NCBI GenBank assembly: GCA_900556515.1
Contig: USPH01000076.1
Coordinates: 1 to 6,726, forward strand
Direction: 5' to 3'
DNA: 6,726 nucleotides
Origin: an uncultured Collinsella sp.
GTDB taxonomy: Bacteria > Actinomycetota > Coriobacteriia > Coriobacteriales > Coriobacteriaceae
Part shown: one piece after another, positions 6,520-6,726 of the stretch
Numbering within the stretch: position 1 is the stretch's first letter
Layout: each line of letters begins with the position of its first letter
Translations under genes and position numbers: made by a program
Notes under the pieces: model-generated
Databases searched by the model: none
Told to the model about the DNA's origin: nothing
What the model saw: the letters and a program-made list of their open reading frames with translations, nothing else

Positions 6520-6698
6520 CTAATAAGGCATGAGAAAATGAACCCGATACATGGTATTCAGCGCTAAAAGAGACGAAATGGACATACCGTCTCTATGCTG
6601 CCGATACGGCATCGCGAACAACCCCTTCGCGCGGTTGCCCTTGCCCTTGAGCGACTCAGGGAAGTAGATCTCGTCGAGCTCGCCGCCGCAGCCCCGCC
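6520..6698 (-). pseudogene. Fragment resembling an IS1595-family transposase
   Basis: On the minus strand an open frame enters from the assembly end and stops at TAG (6522-6520). Its upstream part reads GGELDEIYFPESLKGKG, then NRAKGLFAMPYR. DE followed by a YFPES-like stretch and a basic MP motif resembles the first catalytic aspartate region of IS1595-type DDE transposases. D is at 6675-6673 and E at 6672-6670. After about 6601 the translation no longer looks like the family, and the stop arrives about 27 codons later, far too early for a full transposase. The remaining acidic catalytic residues are missing, so this is a 3'-truncated relic. Its 5' part is cut off by the assembly end. The family assignment rests on a short motif read by eye. 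Confidence 0.45.
6569..6594. repeat. Inverted repeat near where transposase similarity ends
   Basis: AGAGACG (6569-6575) and CGTCTCT (6588-6594) are perfect 7-bp inverted arms around a 12-base gap. They lie just past the point where recognisable transposase sequence is lost on the minus strand, so they may mark a junction. GAGAC also occurs in two spacers of the palindrome array (6339-6343 and 6397-6401). A role as a binding site or element end is possible but unproven. Confidence 0.35.
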
Positions 6699-6726
6699 CT
6701 GTCTCTTATACACATCTGACGCTGCC
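6699..6726. other. Nextera sequencing adapter (non-genomic contamination)
   Basis: CTGTCTCTTATACACATCT at 6699-6717 is the 19-bp Tn5 mosaic end used in Nextera library kits. It is followed at once by GACGCTGCC, which continues the reverse complement of the Illumina read-1 transposase adapter. A natural Tn5-type end would not be followed by this kit-specific sequence. The genomic assembly therefore ends at 6698, and the last 28 bases should be trimmed. Confidence 0.95.

Noticed and set aside
6699..6717. Natural Tn5/IS50 mosaic end
   Set aside because: The bases that follow are the kit-specific Nextera read-1 adapter, so the signal is a library artefact.

Overview
The window is about 6.7 kb of moderately high-GC bacterial DNA. 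About four fifths of it is a same-strand run of glycosyltransferase family 2 (GT2) genes. The rest is a decayed 3' flank. GC-rich codon use, TTG starts with strong Shine-Dalgarno sites, the style of the GT2 proteins and a partial ATP-binding protein of a kind common in gut Coriobacteriia all suggest an actinobacterium such as Collinsella. That assignment is inference from family resemblance, not from a marker gene.

Layout. Positions 2-562 hold the 3' part of a GT2 gene whose catalytic N-terminus lies outside the window. Positions 637-1755 and 1768-2835 are complete single-domain GT2 genes. Positions 2836-5322 encode an 828-residue protein with an unrecognised N-terminal region followed by two GT2 domains, resembling RfbC-type enzymes. 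Gene spacings of 74, 12 and 0 bp suggest one operon, possibly with an extra promoter before the second gene. The cluster probably assembles a cell-surface polysaccharide or another cell-wall glycan, with each enzyme adding sugars from nucleotide-sugar donors. No polymerase, flippase or sugar-nucleotide gene is visible here, so the product is unknown.

The 3' flank (5323-6698) looks like an accumulation of fragments. In order it has an AT-rich spacer, a 5'-truncated ATP-binding protein gene lacking Walker A and B (5472-6080), about 165 bp with no supported gene, a roughly 45-bp relic of an RfbC-like glycosyltransferase gene (6246-6291), an array of short palindromes with an exact 29-bp period (6291-6457), and a minus-strand relic resembling an IS1595-family transposase (6520-6698).

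The last 28 bases (6699-6726) are not genomic. They match the reverse complement of the Illumina Nextera read-1 adapter, including the 19-bp Tn5 mosaic end, so the assembly ends at 6698. The most unusual native feature is the 29-bp-period palindrome array. I see no convincing new multi-gene system.
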